Assembly: GCA_009784115.1 (NCBI GenBank)
Contig: WRCH01000005.1
Location: 1 to 53,324, forward strand
DNA: 53,324 nucleotides
Origin: Chitinispirillia bacterium
GTDB lineage: Bacteria; Fibrobacterota; Chitinivibrionia; Chitinivibrionales; Chitinispirillaceae
Direction: 5' to 3'
Positions 1 to 7,702 of this stretch are shown piece by piece (the first letter of the stretch is position 1; each line of letters begins with the position of its first letter). Position numbers and translations under genes: made by a program. Below the pieces are notes generated by a model. It made no database searches. It was not told the origin of the DNA and saw only the letters and a program-made list of their open reading frames with translations.

Positions 1-27
1 ACCAGCGCCTCCTGCATCCTCCGCTCC

Positions 28-75
28 CCAGGGGCTAAAGCCCCTGGTTACATCCTTGCACCCCTAAAGGGGTGC
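28..75. repeat. Intergenic palindromes, GC-rich family A
   Basis: Two adjacent perfect palindromes: 28-47, with the core AGGGGCTAAAGCCCCT, and 58-75, GCACCCCTAAAGGGGTGC. The same pair type recurs near 15719, 24543, 24804, 42949 and 44597. No gene is seen in bases 1-214 apart from this and a repeat fragment at 164-183. Confidence 0.8.
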
Positions 76-163
76 GGATTTCCTTAAGTTGACTGCATTG
101 CACACATAGTCCCTTGCATCTCACCCCAATTAATGGTATATTAAAACATACCCTAAAATGGTA

Positions 164-183
164 TATGCCGTGAAGCGGTATAT
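164..183 (+). repeat. Right-end fragment of repeat family B
   Basis: The segment TATGCCGTGAAGCGGTATAT matches the right terminus of the MITE-like repeat seen in full at 12275-12380 and 52210-52317. It lies inside the longest possible reading frame of the next gene, which argues that the gene really starts downstream at 215. Confidence 0.6.
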
Positions 184-214
184 CATCCCGTCAAATTATA
201 CACAAGGTGCGGAT

Positions 215-952
215 ATGATACCTAAAATAGAGCTGCTTACAGCGTTATGCAAAAAATGGATGCGTCTTGGCGTAGGTTTTTCCGGTACGGAGCCTGCCCT
301 TGAAGAGCCTCATCTTGAAGAGCTGATTGCGGAGACTTCGCTTATCGGGCGTTATGATGTGCGTCTTATTGAGGGGATGGCCGGCTGGATTCAGGAGCAT
401 GGGGATTTAATCAATATGTCTCTCATGCACAAGAATATAAAACTTGCGGATAGCGCGGTTATTGGTCTTGTTAGTGATTTAATCAGCGGCGCCGCCGCGC
501 AGAAATTTAAAAAGATTGTAAAATACTGTACTCCAAAAACTCAGCCGGAGATGCTTATCTACGGGAGCGAAAAATCGGAAGAGACGCGAACCGCTGCGGT
601 TAAAAATGAGACGGAAGCAAACCGCAGGTGGAATTTGTATTTTGTAGATTTGAGGATAAAAAGCGACGCTGTATTTCAGAGAAATCTTATGCTCAAGCTA
701 AATCACAACCTCGCGCGCAGGGCGCTTTTTGGGGCGGAGATGCGCACTGAAATTTTAAATTATCTGTTAGAAAAAGAGAGAAGTTTTCCCGCGGAGATTG
801 CGCGTAATCTCGGTTACAGATATCACAGGGTAATGGAAGATGTTCACGGTCTTTTGAAAGATGGCGCGCTTGTGCGCTATGAGACAGGAAGAAAAAAAGA
901 GATTACGATAGCACAGCCTTTTGCCGATTATCTGCGGCAGATTCCGTTTTAG
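215..952 (+). CDS. Winged-helix domain protein of unknown function
   Basis: A 245-residue soluble protein. I do not recognise the N-terminal 160 residues. The C-terminal third (roughly residues 175-235) reads as a winged helix-turn-helix: a helix with RTEILNYLLEKE, then a PAEIARNLGYRYHRVMEDV segment typical of a recognition helix, then a KDGALVRYE beta wing as in ArsR-like regulators. The start at 215 is chosen because AAGGTG lies 5 nt upstream. An in-frame ATG at 158 sits in a copy of an intergenic repeat and is less likely. It stands alone, with no strand-mate within 150 nt except a small membrane protein. A DNA-binding regulator is an inference from the C-terminus only. Confidence 0.75.
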   Translation: MIPKIELLTALCKKWMRLGVGFSGTEPALEEPHLEELIAETSLIGRYDVRLIEGMAGWIQEHGDLINMSLMHKNIKLADSAVIGLVSDLISGAAAQKFKKIVKYCTPKTQPEMLIYGSEKSEETRTAAVKNETEANRRWNLYFVDLRIKSDAVFQRNLMLKLNHNLARRALFGAEMRTEILNYLLEKERSFPAEIARNLGYRYHRVMEDVHGLLKDGALVRYETGRKKEITIAQPFADYLRQIPF

Positions 953-1123
953 AAAACCGCGGATTAACACCCGGGGTTACAGATATTTGATCCCGAAGGG
1001 ACGTGAGGAAAACATCAGCAATAAAAAATCTTGGTCAGGTATGTTGTTTGTATTATCTCTATGTGACGCGCTAAAATTATTTTAACTGTTATTAATCATC
1101 ATTATAAAAAGGGGGGCCAACCG

Positions 1124-1342
1124 GTGAAACCCAAACACGTCTTGTCAGGGCTTACAGTTTTGTGGATTATTTTTGTTATTTTGGAGGGGATCGCGTCTCT
1201 GATATACGCCTGTTATTCAAGAAAGATGAACGCCGTTACTAAGGCGGTAAGCGGCATCGTGAATTACGGCAAAACGGTCTTTATGATTATTCTCGCAATA
1301 TCAAACGTAATACTCTTTATGCGTCATGTTGATGATAGATAA
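1124..1342 (+). CDS. Small two-helix membrane protein
   Basis: A 72-residue protein with a GTG start preceded by a strong purine run (AAAAAGGGGGG, 1106-1116) at 7 nt spacing. Two hydrophobic helices are visible, about residues 9-30 (VLWIIFVILEGIASLIYA) and 50-66 (VFMIILAISNVILFM), joined by a basic loop, so it is probably an inner-membrane hairpin. It ends 14 nt before the likely start of the cysteine desulfurase gene and may be co-transcribed with it. No family recognised and no function proposed. Confidence 0.6.
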   Translation: MKPKHVLSGLTVLWIIFVILEGIASLIYACYSRKMNAVTKAVSGIVNYGKTVFMIILAISNVILFMRHVDDR

Positions 1343-1356
1343 CCGAGGGGGCTTTT

Positions 1357-2538
1357 ACGCAATCCGCTAATTTACAAACCGTTTATCCTAAAACGGTTTA
1401 TTTTGATAATAACGCGACAACGCAGACCGCGCCGCAAGTATTGGAAGCGATGCTTCCTTTTTTTGGCGAAAGCTACGGCAACCCGTCAAGCATCTACCGC
1501 TTTGGCCGCCATACCATGCGTAATGTGGAGCGTGCGCGCGAGCAGATTGCCGCGCTTATAGGCGCGTATCCCGATGAGATATATTTTACCGCAAGCGGTT
1601 CTGAGAGCGATAATATGGCGCTCAAAGGTTTTTTTCAGATGAATAAAAACCGTACCCGCATAATAACCTCATCCGTAGAACACGCCGCCGTCAGAAATAC
1701 AGCGCGGTTTTTGAAGGATGAGGGGGCGCTCCTTGTTGAGCTTCCTGTCAATAACAACGGCAATCTGTCAATAGATTATTTTGACACCCAGTTCATTGAT
1801 GAAAACACGATCGTTTCGCTTATGTGGGCTAATAATGAGACCGGCGTACTGTTTCCGATTGAAGAGCTTGCGCAAAAAGTTAAGGAGCGCGGCGGCCTGT
1901 TTCACACAGACGCGGTACAGGCTTTAGGTAAAGTTAAAGTTGATGTCAGCAAAATACCGGTTGATATTCTTGCGTTAAGCGGCCATAAACTGCACGCTCC
2001 AAAGGGGATAGGCGCGATTTATATCCGCAGAGGGACAAGGCTTCCGCCCCTTATCCACGGCGGTCATCAAGAAAAAGGATTTCGCGCGGGAACAGAGAAT
2101 GTCCCTTATATTGTGGGACTCGGCGCCGCCTGTGAACTTGCCGCTGAAAATATTGAGATGGAAAACACGAAGGTACGCGCTCTTAGAGACCGTCTCGAAC
2201 GCGAACTCTTAGATCGCTGCAAGGGGGCAAAACTCAATGGTGATCCTGCGGCGCGTCTGCCCAATACCACAAACATAAGTTTTGAAAATATAGAGGGTGA
2301 GGCGATTTTACTGCATCTTGACGAAGATGGAATAGCGGCGTCATCAGGTTCCGCCTGCACGACAGGATCGCTTGAACCGTCGCACGTTATGATGGCTATG
2401 GGGGTGCCGTACACATTCGCGCACAGCTCCACCCGTTTTTCACTGAGCTGTTATAATACAGACGCCGATGTTGACAAGGTGATCTCAGTAATGCCGAAGA
2501 TTGTTGATAAATTAAGAAGGCTTTCGCCTTATGTTTAA
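1357..2538 (+). CDS. nifS: Cysteine desulfurase, NifS/IscS type, apparent ACG start
   Basis: A PLP-dependent enzyme that removes sulfur from cysteine for Fe-S cluster assembly. The PLP lysine is in SGHKLHAPKG and the catalytic cysteine in SSGSACTTGS (residues 211 and 334 counted from 1357), which is the class I loop. The N-terminal family signature VYFDNNATT is encoded at 1396-1422, upstream of the first conventional start codon (TTG at 1441), so a 1441 start would delete conserved sequence. The frame is open only back to a TAG at 1336 and holds no ATG, GTG or TTG before 1441. GAGGGGG at 1345-1351 lies 5 nt before an ACG at 1357, the best start I can see (393 residues). The alternative is a frameshift from the overlapping ATG at 1326 or 1332. 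The nadA gene downstream suggests it supplies that Fe-S enzyme. Confidence 0.85.
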   Translation, partial: TQSANLQTVYPKTVYFDNNATTQTAPQVLEAMLPFFGESYGNPSSIYRFGRHTMRNVERAREQIAALIGAYPDEIYFTASGSESDNMALKGFFQMNKNRTRIITSSVEHAAVRNTARFLKDEGALLVELPVNNNGNLSIDYFDTQFIDENTIVSLMWANNETGVLFPIEELAQKVKERGGLFHTDAVQALGKVKVDVSKIPVDILALSGHKLHAPKGIGAIYIRRGTRLPPLIHGGHQEKGFRAGTENVPYIVGLGAACELAAENIEMENTKVRALRDRLERELLDRCKGAKLNGDPAARLPNTTNISFENIEGEAILLHLDEDGIAASSGSACTTGSLEPSHVMMAMGVPYTFAHSSTRFSLSCYNTDADVDKVISVMPKIVDKLRRLSPYV

Positions 2539-2616
2539 CCCATTGTCTTAATCAAGATTTACGGGATTAACAGGATTAAAAGATTTAATTCTGTTAACAA
2601 AAGAAAAGGGCAGAAG

Positions 2617-3525
2617 ATGCAATTGAATGATCGTATCGCAGAATTAAAAAAAGAAAAAAACGCCGTTATCCTCGCTCACACCTATCAGCCCGGCGAGGTG
2701 CAGGAGCTGGCCGATTATGTTGGTGATTCTTATGGGTTAAGCGTTGAAGCGAGCCGGGTAGAGGCTGATATTCTCATATTTTGCGGCGTACGCTTTATGG
2801 GTGAAACCGCGCATATCCTCAATCCTGCCCGTAAAGTGATCCTGCCCGCTCCATCTGCCGGATGTCCGATGGCGGATATGATTGACGCAAAAGGACTCAG
2901 CGAGATGAAAGCGGCTAACCCCGATAAACTTGTAATGTGCTATGTCAACTCAACCGCCGAAATAAAAGCATTGAGCGACGTCTGCTGTACAAGCTCAAAC
3001 GCTCTTAAAATCGCCAAGTCTCTGCCGCAAGATAAAGGTATTATTTTTGTTCCCGACCGCCATCTCGGAACATTTATCCAAGAGCAGACCGGCAGGGATA
3101 TGATCTTCTGGGACGGCAGCTGCCCGATACACGCGCAGATTGAACCGTCCTGGATAAGTGAAGCGCGGAAAGCTCATCCCGGCGTTCAAATATTAGTTCA
3201 CCCTGAAACTCCCCGCGAAAGCAGAATCCTTTGTGATCACGCGCTCTCTACAGGCGGGATGTGCGATTTTGCCGCGGCGTCAAAGGATAATGAATTTATC
3301 ATCGCTACAGAACTGGGGCTCATCCACACGCTCCAAAAAGCAAATCCCGATAAAAAGTTTTATCCATTGTCAAATAAACTCGTCTGTCCTGATATGAAAA
3401 TGATCACTCCGCAGCTTCTGCTTGATGTTCTTGAAGGAAAAGCGGGGGAAGTGGTTGCGCTGTCTGAAGATGTACGTGTGAAAGCGCGTGTCTCGCTTGA
3501 CAGGATGATGGAACTCTCTTTGTGA
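2617..3525 (+). CDS. nadA: Quinolinate synthase A
   Basis: Condenses iminoaspartate with dihydroxyacetone phosphate to quinolinate in de novo NAD synthesis, using a [4Fe-4S] cluster. It is 302 residues, the usual length for the family. The three cluster cysteines expected from the family are at about C83 (GCPMADM), C169 (DGSCPIHAQ) and C257 (KLVCPDM). Other family blocks are AHTYQPGEVQELAD, CYVNSTAEIKA, CCTSSNA and STGGMCDF. The start has a purine-rich AAAAGGGCAGAAG upstream. It follows the cysteine desulfurase by 78 nt, a pairing also known from other bacteria where a NifS-type protein matures NadA. No nadB or nadC is seen in the window. Confidence 0.95.
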   Translation: MQLNDRIAELKKEKNAVILAHTYQPGEVQELADYVGDSYGLSVEASRVEADILIFCGVRFMGETAHILNPARKVILPAPSAGCPMADMIDAKGLSEMKAANPDKLVMCYVNSTAEIKALSDVCCTSSNALKIAKSLPQDKGIIFVPDRHLGTFIQEQTGRDMIFWDGSCPIHAQIEPSWISEARKAHPGVQILVHPETPRESRILCDHALSTGGMCDFAAASKDNEFIIATELGLIHTLQKANPDKKFYPLSNKLVCPDMKMITPQLLLDVLEGKAGEVVALSEDVRVKARVSLDRMMELSL

Positions 3526-3529
3526 CAAC

Positions 3530-3556
3530 TATACTGCATAACGGCACGCGTTTACG
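3530..3556. repeat. Left-end fragment of repeat family B
   Basis: TATACTGCATAACGGCACGCG begins exactly like the left end of the MITE-like repeat (TATACTG, then AACGGCA). It lies between the convergent nadA and Minf_1886 genes. Only the left terminus is present. Confidence 0.55.
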
Positions 3557-3557
3557 C

Positions 3558-3974
3558 TCAAGCCCCTTTTACTCTTTTAATAAAACTTTTATCCATTTCA
3601 AAGCAATCGATAGAGTCAAAAAAGGAGTAAACGTCGCAAACGTCCAAAAAATCATCAAGCGAATCGCCCGGCTGTTTGCTCATTAACCCTGCTCTTATCA
3701 TATTATAAACGATGCAGCCAAAATCATCCGTAGTTTCTACGCCCCAATTCTTGAGAACGCTTTTTGCCATCAGCCCAAACTGTTTATTCGCAAATGAGAG
3801 AAGCCCTATCGTCAGCTCCTGACCGGTTACATGGCGCTTTTCTCCGATTTTTGAGATGTAGAAATCAAGCCCGTTTAAAACGAACTCGTAAGCGCCGGTT
3901 TTATAGCGGTCATCAAGACCGTTTTCTATAATCTCGTCTCTTACTCTGTCTATGATTTGAGGAGAAACTGCCAT
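3558..3974 (-). CDS. Minf_1886 family protein (TIGR04138-like)
   Basis: A 138-residue soluble protein of unknown function. It matches the Minf_1886 family, known from Verrucomicrobia, Planctomycetes and Fibrobacter relatives. The visible signature is the run from YKTGAYEFVLNGLDFYISK through HVTGQELTIGLLSFANKQFG to LKNWGVETTDDFGCIVYNMI, then AGLMSKQPGDSLDDFLDVCD. Its length is normal and it appears complete. It is transcribed toward nadA (convergent, 32 nt between stops). The gap to the upstream STAS-PEGA gene carries palindromes, so co-transcription is uncertain. Family assignment is from memory of the motif pattern. Confidence 0.8.
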   Translation of the reverse strand: MAVSPQIIDRVRDEIIENGLDDRYKTGAYEFVLNGLDFYISKIGEKRHVTGQELTIGLLSFANKQFGLMAKSVLKNWGVETTDDFGCIVYNMIRAGLMSKQPGDSLDDFLDVCDVYSFFDSIDCFEMDKSFIKRVKGA

Positions 3975-4038
3975 CTTTGGTTAACTTTGCGTTTTTAATG
4001 GTTTATGTTTTTTTATAAATTAGGGGGTTGATTAAAAA

Positions 4039-4112
4039 ACGGGCGGGGGCGAGCCCCGTCCGTTCATTTCCATCACAATTTGTGTAGGGGCGGGGTTTAA
4101 TCCCGCCCGTTT
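4039..4112. repeat. Nested GC-rich inverted repeats (family A-like)
   Basis: AAACGGGCGGG at the left is complementary to CCCGCCCGTTT at the right. Inside are GGGGGCGAGCCCC and GGGGCGGGGTTTAATCCCGCCC. It lies 3' of the STAS-PEGA stop codon and may end that transcript, although there is no obvious U-tract. Confidence 0.6.
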
Positions 4113-4119
4113 TCACCCA

Positions 4120-5883
4120 TTAGTTCCTGAGATTAATAAACCGAGTTGGGTTATTACCCGGCTGGAACGTCAAAGTTTCGGTTTTTTCTACACCGTCTTT
4201 TACAAATCTGACCTGATGCGTACCTACAGGCACCTGTATATTTGCATTCGACTGTCCGATAAGTCTGCCGCCGATGAAAACATCCGCGTTAGCCGGCAGT
4301 GTAGCGATAAATATGCTTGCTCCCGCTGCGGCTGGCGGCGGTGCTGCTGCCGGCGGCGGAGGCGGAGGCGGTGCTGCCGCAGCCGGCGGCGGCGGAGGAG
4401 GAGCTGCCGGTGCGGGCGGCGGAGGCGGAGTTGCTGCCTGTGCCCGCAGTGTGAACGCGTGAGTTTGTGTTCCGCCGCTATAATCTATACTTTTTGACTC
4501 TTTAGCGAAACCGGCCCTGGAGACGGAGATAACCATGTCGCCAAAGAACGGCGTAGTCCATGTAAAAGGGGTTACACCTTTTCTGTCGCCGTCAATTTCA
4601 ACTGTCGCTCCGCTTGGGTTAGACGTTATAATGATCTGGTTTCTCTGAGCCGGTGCCGCAGGCGCAGGCGCCGGAGCGGGTGCAGGCGGCGGCGCTGCGA
4701 CTTTTGCCGCAGGAGTCGGCGCCGGTGCGGGAGTCGGAGCTGTTTTAGCCGCGGGCGCTGGAGCTGGAGCCGCTTTTGCGGCTGGAGCCGGCGCGGGCGC
4801 CGCTCTTGCCGGCGGCGGCGGCGGCGGTGTCGTTTTCGCCGGAGCTGGCGGCGGCGTCGGAGCTGTTTTCGCAACCGCGGCAACAGGCTGTGTTACAGGC
4901 GCTTCGGTTGTGGCTACCGGAATATCAGGAGCCGGTTCCGCCGGTTTCTCTTCCGCTGCCGGAGGCTTGGCAGGAGCGGCAGCCGCAACTGGAGCCGCTT
5001 CATCTCCCCCTTTATTTAAGACAAAAACGAATAAGCCGACTACACCGAGCACTACTACAACCAACGCAGCCACAAGCGCGGGTACAGGGAACCCTTTTTT
5101 GGGCTTTGTTGAAAATTCGTCGTCATCAAACCCTTTTTGCTTTTTGCTCTTTTTATCATCAAAATCATCAAAATCTTCAAAAGAACCAAAGTCTTTCTCT
5201 GCCGGTGCATCTGTCCTTGGCGGCGGCGGTCCAAATGCCGGGGCTTTTGGCGCAGCAGCTGCCGGTGCGGGCGCAAGGGCCGGTGCCGGAGTCGGCGGAG
5301 GCGGTGCGGCAGGTGCCGGGGCAGGTGCGGCTTTTGCCGCGGGAGCCGGCGGCGGAGCAATTGGCGCCGGAGCAGGCTCTATCTCAAACGCGTCAAATGA
5401 CTTCGGCGCTTGAGGAGCTGGAGGCGGCGCGGCAGGCGCCGGCGCTGGTGCAGCAGCTTGCAGAGGCGCGTCTCCAAACGCGTTGCCGATCTCTGAGCGC
5501 AAACTCTCAAATTCCGTCTGCGGCGACTGCTGTTTCTTTATCTCATCGGAGAGCGCCAAAATCTCATCTTCAGTTTTGAACACACCCATAATACTCGGGA
5601 TATCCATTCTTTGGAGAATCCCCACTACTTTGGGCTGAGGAGCAAACAGCGTAAATGTTCCGTTGAGTCCTAGAACTTTTTTGTTAAGATCCCGAAGCGC
5701 GTTGTTATCGCCCGATGAGAAATCATCAAGCGGCGACATGTCAATGGCGAAATTACGCTTTCCGGAAGAGATCATCTGTTCAACGAACTCTTTAAGCATG
5801 CTGGAGTTGAAGACGATATCATCTTCTTCAAAAACCGGCAGCACGACATCGAAAATCCCAAGGGTCTTGACCTGGAAGTTAAT
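4120..5883 (-). CDS. STAS-TM-PEGA protein with Pro/Ala linkers, apparent ATT start
   Basis: A 587-residue protein counted from an ATT codon at 5883. Layout: STAS domain at about 1-110 (LDDFSSGDNNALRDLNKKV, FTLFAPQPKVVGILQRMDI); a Pro/Ala-rich stretch; an acidic-then-basic patch; one transmembrane helix at about 263-288 (VPALVAALVVVVLGVVGLF); a second Pro/Ala linker; PEGA domain 1 at about 416-484 (ITSNPSGATVEIDG, GVTPFTW); another linker; and a PEGA-like domain at about 524-587. It probably places the STAS domain in the cytoplasm and PEGA domains in the periplasm near cell wall or carbohydrate. Start choice: AAGGAGG stands 5 nt before ATT, a stop lies just upstream, and there is no ATG. The alternative GTG at 5844 would cut the first STAS strand. 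A promoter lies at 5987-6014. The function is unknown. Confidence 0.85.
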   Translation of the reverse strand: MNFQVKTLGIFDVVLPVFEEDDIVFNSSMLKEFVEQMISSGKRNFAIDMSPLDDFSSGDNNALRDLNKKVLGLNGTFTLFAPQPKVVGILQRMDIPSIMGVFKTEDEILALSDEIKKQQSPQTEFESLRSEIGNAFGDAPLQAAAPAPAPAAPPPAPQAPKSFDAFEIEPAPAPIAPPPAPAAKAAPAPAPAAPPPPTPAPALAPAPAAAAPKAPAFGPPPPRTDAPAEKDFGSFEDFDDFDDKKSKKQKGFDDDEFSTKPKKGFPVPALVAALVVVVLGVVGLFVFVLNKGGDEAAPVAAAAPAKPPAAEEKPAEPAPDIPVATTEAPVTQPVAAVAKTAPTPPPAPAKTTPPPPPPARAAPAPAPAAKAAPAPAPAAKTAPTPAPAPTPAAKVAAPPPAPAPAPAPAAPAQRNQIIITSNPSGATVEIDGDRKGVTPFTWTTPFFGDMVISVSRAGFAKESKSIDYSGGTQTHAFTLRAQAATPPPPPAPAAPPPPPPAAAAPPPPPPPAAAPPPAAAGASIFIATLPANADVFIGGRLIGQSNANIQVPVGTHQVRFVKDGVEKTETLTFQPGNNPTRFINLRN

Positions 5884-5986
5884 AGTAACCTCCTTGAATA
5901 ATGCTTAAGTTATATGTTTTCATCAGAATAATTTGCTTCTTGTTGATACGGCCAAAATATGTATCTAACTCCGTACCATTTTTTAA

Positions 5987-6014
5987 TTATACCTTATTTT
6001 ACAACTTTTTACAA
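5987..6014 (-). promoter_or_regulatory. Sigma-70-type promoter for the STAS-PEGA gene
   Basis: Reading on the minus strand: TTGTAA (6014-6009), 16 nt, TATAAT (5992-5987). It lies about 100 nt upstream of the ATT start. Two other strong candidate promoters in the window also use TTGTAA as -35. Confidence 0.6.
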
Positions 6015-6116
6015 CTGTCATCATCAAGAACACGCTAAAAACTCGGCCCTTTACTATAAAAAACATCGGCTCGGACACAGTATCCATCTCGCGTCCCGCT
6101 GATCACAGTTAAAAAA

Positions 6117-6190
6117 TACGCCAGACAGGATTCGAACCTGTGGCCTTCGGCTCCGGAGGCCGACGCTCTATCCAGCTGAGCTACTGGCGC
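6117..6190 (-). tRNA. tRNA-Arg (anticodon CCG)
   Basis: A 74-nt cloverleaf on the minus strand. The acceptor arm is GCGCCAG/CTGGCGT, the D arm contains AGCTCAGCTGGATAGAGC, the anticodon stem is TCGGC/GCCGA with loop CTCCGGA (anticodon CCG), and the T arm contains GGTTCGAATCC. The discriminator base is A, CCA is not encoded, and a run of six T follows directly. It decodes CGG. Confidence 0.95.
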
Positions 6191-6373
6191 GAAATTTCCC
6201 GCATAGTATATAAATATAATAAGCGGAAAGCTGAATTGGAAATAAAGATATCAAATATTAGTGGATCGCGGAGGGGTGGTTGCTTTTATTTCGCTGATTC
6301 ACCGTTTTTGGTATATCAATTGCGTCTTTCAAAGTATTCAATCAAGACTTTATTTAAAACAGGGAGAATAAGC

Positions 6374-7348
6374 ATGAGTTTTCCAGTACACAGAATGAGA
6401 AGACTGCGTCAAAATGAACAGTTACGCGCTATGGTAAGAGAAAATAGCTTGAGTGTTGGGGATTTTATTTATCCGATGTTTGTTGTGCATGGAAACAGAG
6501 TCAAACAAGAGATCTGTTCGCTCAAAGGTAATTATCATCTCTCTATAGATATGCTTATAGAAGAAGCAAAGCAGGTGCGGGATTTGGGAATCCCCGGCGT
6601 GCTTCTTTTTGGCATACCGGACAAAAGAGATGTCGCGGCTTCAGAAGCCTATTCGCCGCAGGGAATCGTGCAGCGCGCTGTGCGTGCGTTAAAAGAGGAG
6701 GTACCGCAGCTTATTGTGATGACAGACGTGTGCCTGTGTGAATACACAGAGCATGGTCACTGCGGTATAGTAGAAAACGGCTATTTGCAAAATGACGCTT
6801 CCCTTGAACTGATTGCGAAAGTAGCATGTTCTCACGCCGAAGCCGGAGCCGACATAATGGCGCCTGCCGCAATGCTTGACGGTCAAATAAAAACCATGCG
6901 TGATGCTCTTGACAAAAAAGGTTTTATCAACAGCGCGCTTATGGCTTACTCTGTTAAGTATGCTTCAAGACTCTATGATCCGTTTTTTAAAGAGGGTACG
7001 AAGTCTAATGTAACTTCCGGCGATAAGCGTTCCCATCAAATGGACTACTCCAATTCATCAGAAGCGCTAAGAGAGATTGCGCTTGACATTGAAGAGGGGG
7101 CGGATATCGTGATGGTAAAGCCGGCAATGTTTTATCTTGACATTGTGTATAGAGCAAAAGAACAGTTTAAAATGCCGCTTGCGGTTTACAATGTAAGCGG
7201 AGAGTACGCTATGGTTAAAGCCGCCGCGGAGGTAGGAAAATTGGATGAAAACGCGTTGAAACTCGAGATATTAACAGGTTTTAAAAGAGCGGGGGCGGAT
7301 ATTATTATCTCTTATCACGCAAAAGAGGTTGCGCAGTTGCTGCGGTAG
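6374..7348 (+). CDS. hemB: Delta-aminolevulinic acid dehydratase (porphobilinogen synthase)
   Basis: Joins two aminolevulinate molecules to porphobilinogen in haem and corrin synthesis. It is 324 residues, the normal size. The active-site lysines are visible as K195 (SVKYAS) and K249 (MVKPAM), and the zinc-site cysteines as C120, C122 and C130 in DVCLCEYTEHGHCG, so it is the Zn-dependent type. The N-terminus MSFPVHRMRRLRQNEQLRAM is standard for the family, which fixes the start at 6374 with AGGGAG upstream. The longer open frame beginning at 6140 runs through the tRNA and is not real. It is divergent from the tRNA and monocistronic as far as can be seen. No other haem genes are in the window. 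Confidence 0.95.
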   Translation: MSFPVHRMRRLRQNEQLRAMVRENSLSVGDFIYPMFVVHGNRVKQEICSLKGNYHLSIDMLIEEAKQVRDLGIPGVLLFGIPDKRDVAASEAYSPQGIVQRAVRALKEEVPQLIVMTDVCLCEYTEHGHCGIVENGYLQNDASLELIAKVACSHAEAGADIMAPAAMLDGQIKTMRDALDKKGFINSALMAYSVKYASRLYDPFFKEGTKSNVTSGDKRSHQMDYSNSSEALREIALDIEEGADIVMVKPAMFYLDIVYRAKEQFKMPLAVYNVSGEYAMVKAAAEVGKLDENALKLEILTGFKRAGADIIISYHAKEVAQLLR

Positions 7349-7558
7349 CGGTCAATTGAATTTGAGATAGGGTTCTACATTTTCGCTCGTAACCGTATTA
7401 GTTATCATAATTACCTCAAATGCGTTTCAATAGAATTTGAATATTTGAATTAATCTAAGTATATACATACATAACCATACAGGCCGAAAAACAGACATCA
7501 GAGAGTAAATACCGAAAACTATGAGTTGAGATATTTCGGAGAAAATACTGAATTTTAT
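7349..7558. other. AT-rich gap, no gene seen
   Basis: About 210 nt of AT-rich sequence between hemB and the promoter of the giant GLUG protein. I see no open frame with coding character, no strong terminator hairpin and no repeat-family member. Confidence 0.5.
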
Positions 7559-7587
7559 TTGTAAAGACGCTCCCATTTTGATATAAT
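7559..7587 (+). promoter_or_regulatory. Sigma-70-type promoter for the GLUG/MBG protein
   Basis: TTGTAA (7559-7564), 17 nt, TATAAT (7582-7587). The predicted transcript start near 7594 would leave a leader of about 110 nt before the ATG at 7703. Confidence 0.6.
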
Positions 7588-7702
7588 TATATTGATAGAA
7601 TTAAGTTTTCATATATTACATAAGCAGCAGATGACAGATGAAGTGCTTTTTAAGAGCGCTTTATTGCTTAAAATCATTCACTCCAAAAAATGGGGCTTCA
7701 TC

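Noticed and set aside
2106-2432. 108-residue minus-strand frame in the cysteine desulfurase gene
   Set aside because: Opposite the conserved catalytic loop; a shadow frame.
4216-5579. Long plus-strand frames opposite the Pro/Ala-rich part of the STAS-PEGA gene
   Set aside because: They arise from GC-rich codon bias and give low-complexity Arg/Gly/Ala strings; the minus-strand gene explains the region.
6140-6373. N-terminal extension of hemB
   Set aside because: It reads through the tRNA-Arg gene on the other strand and adds residues absent from the HemB family.
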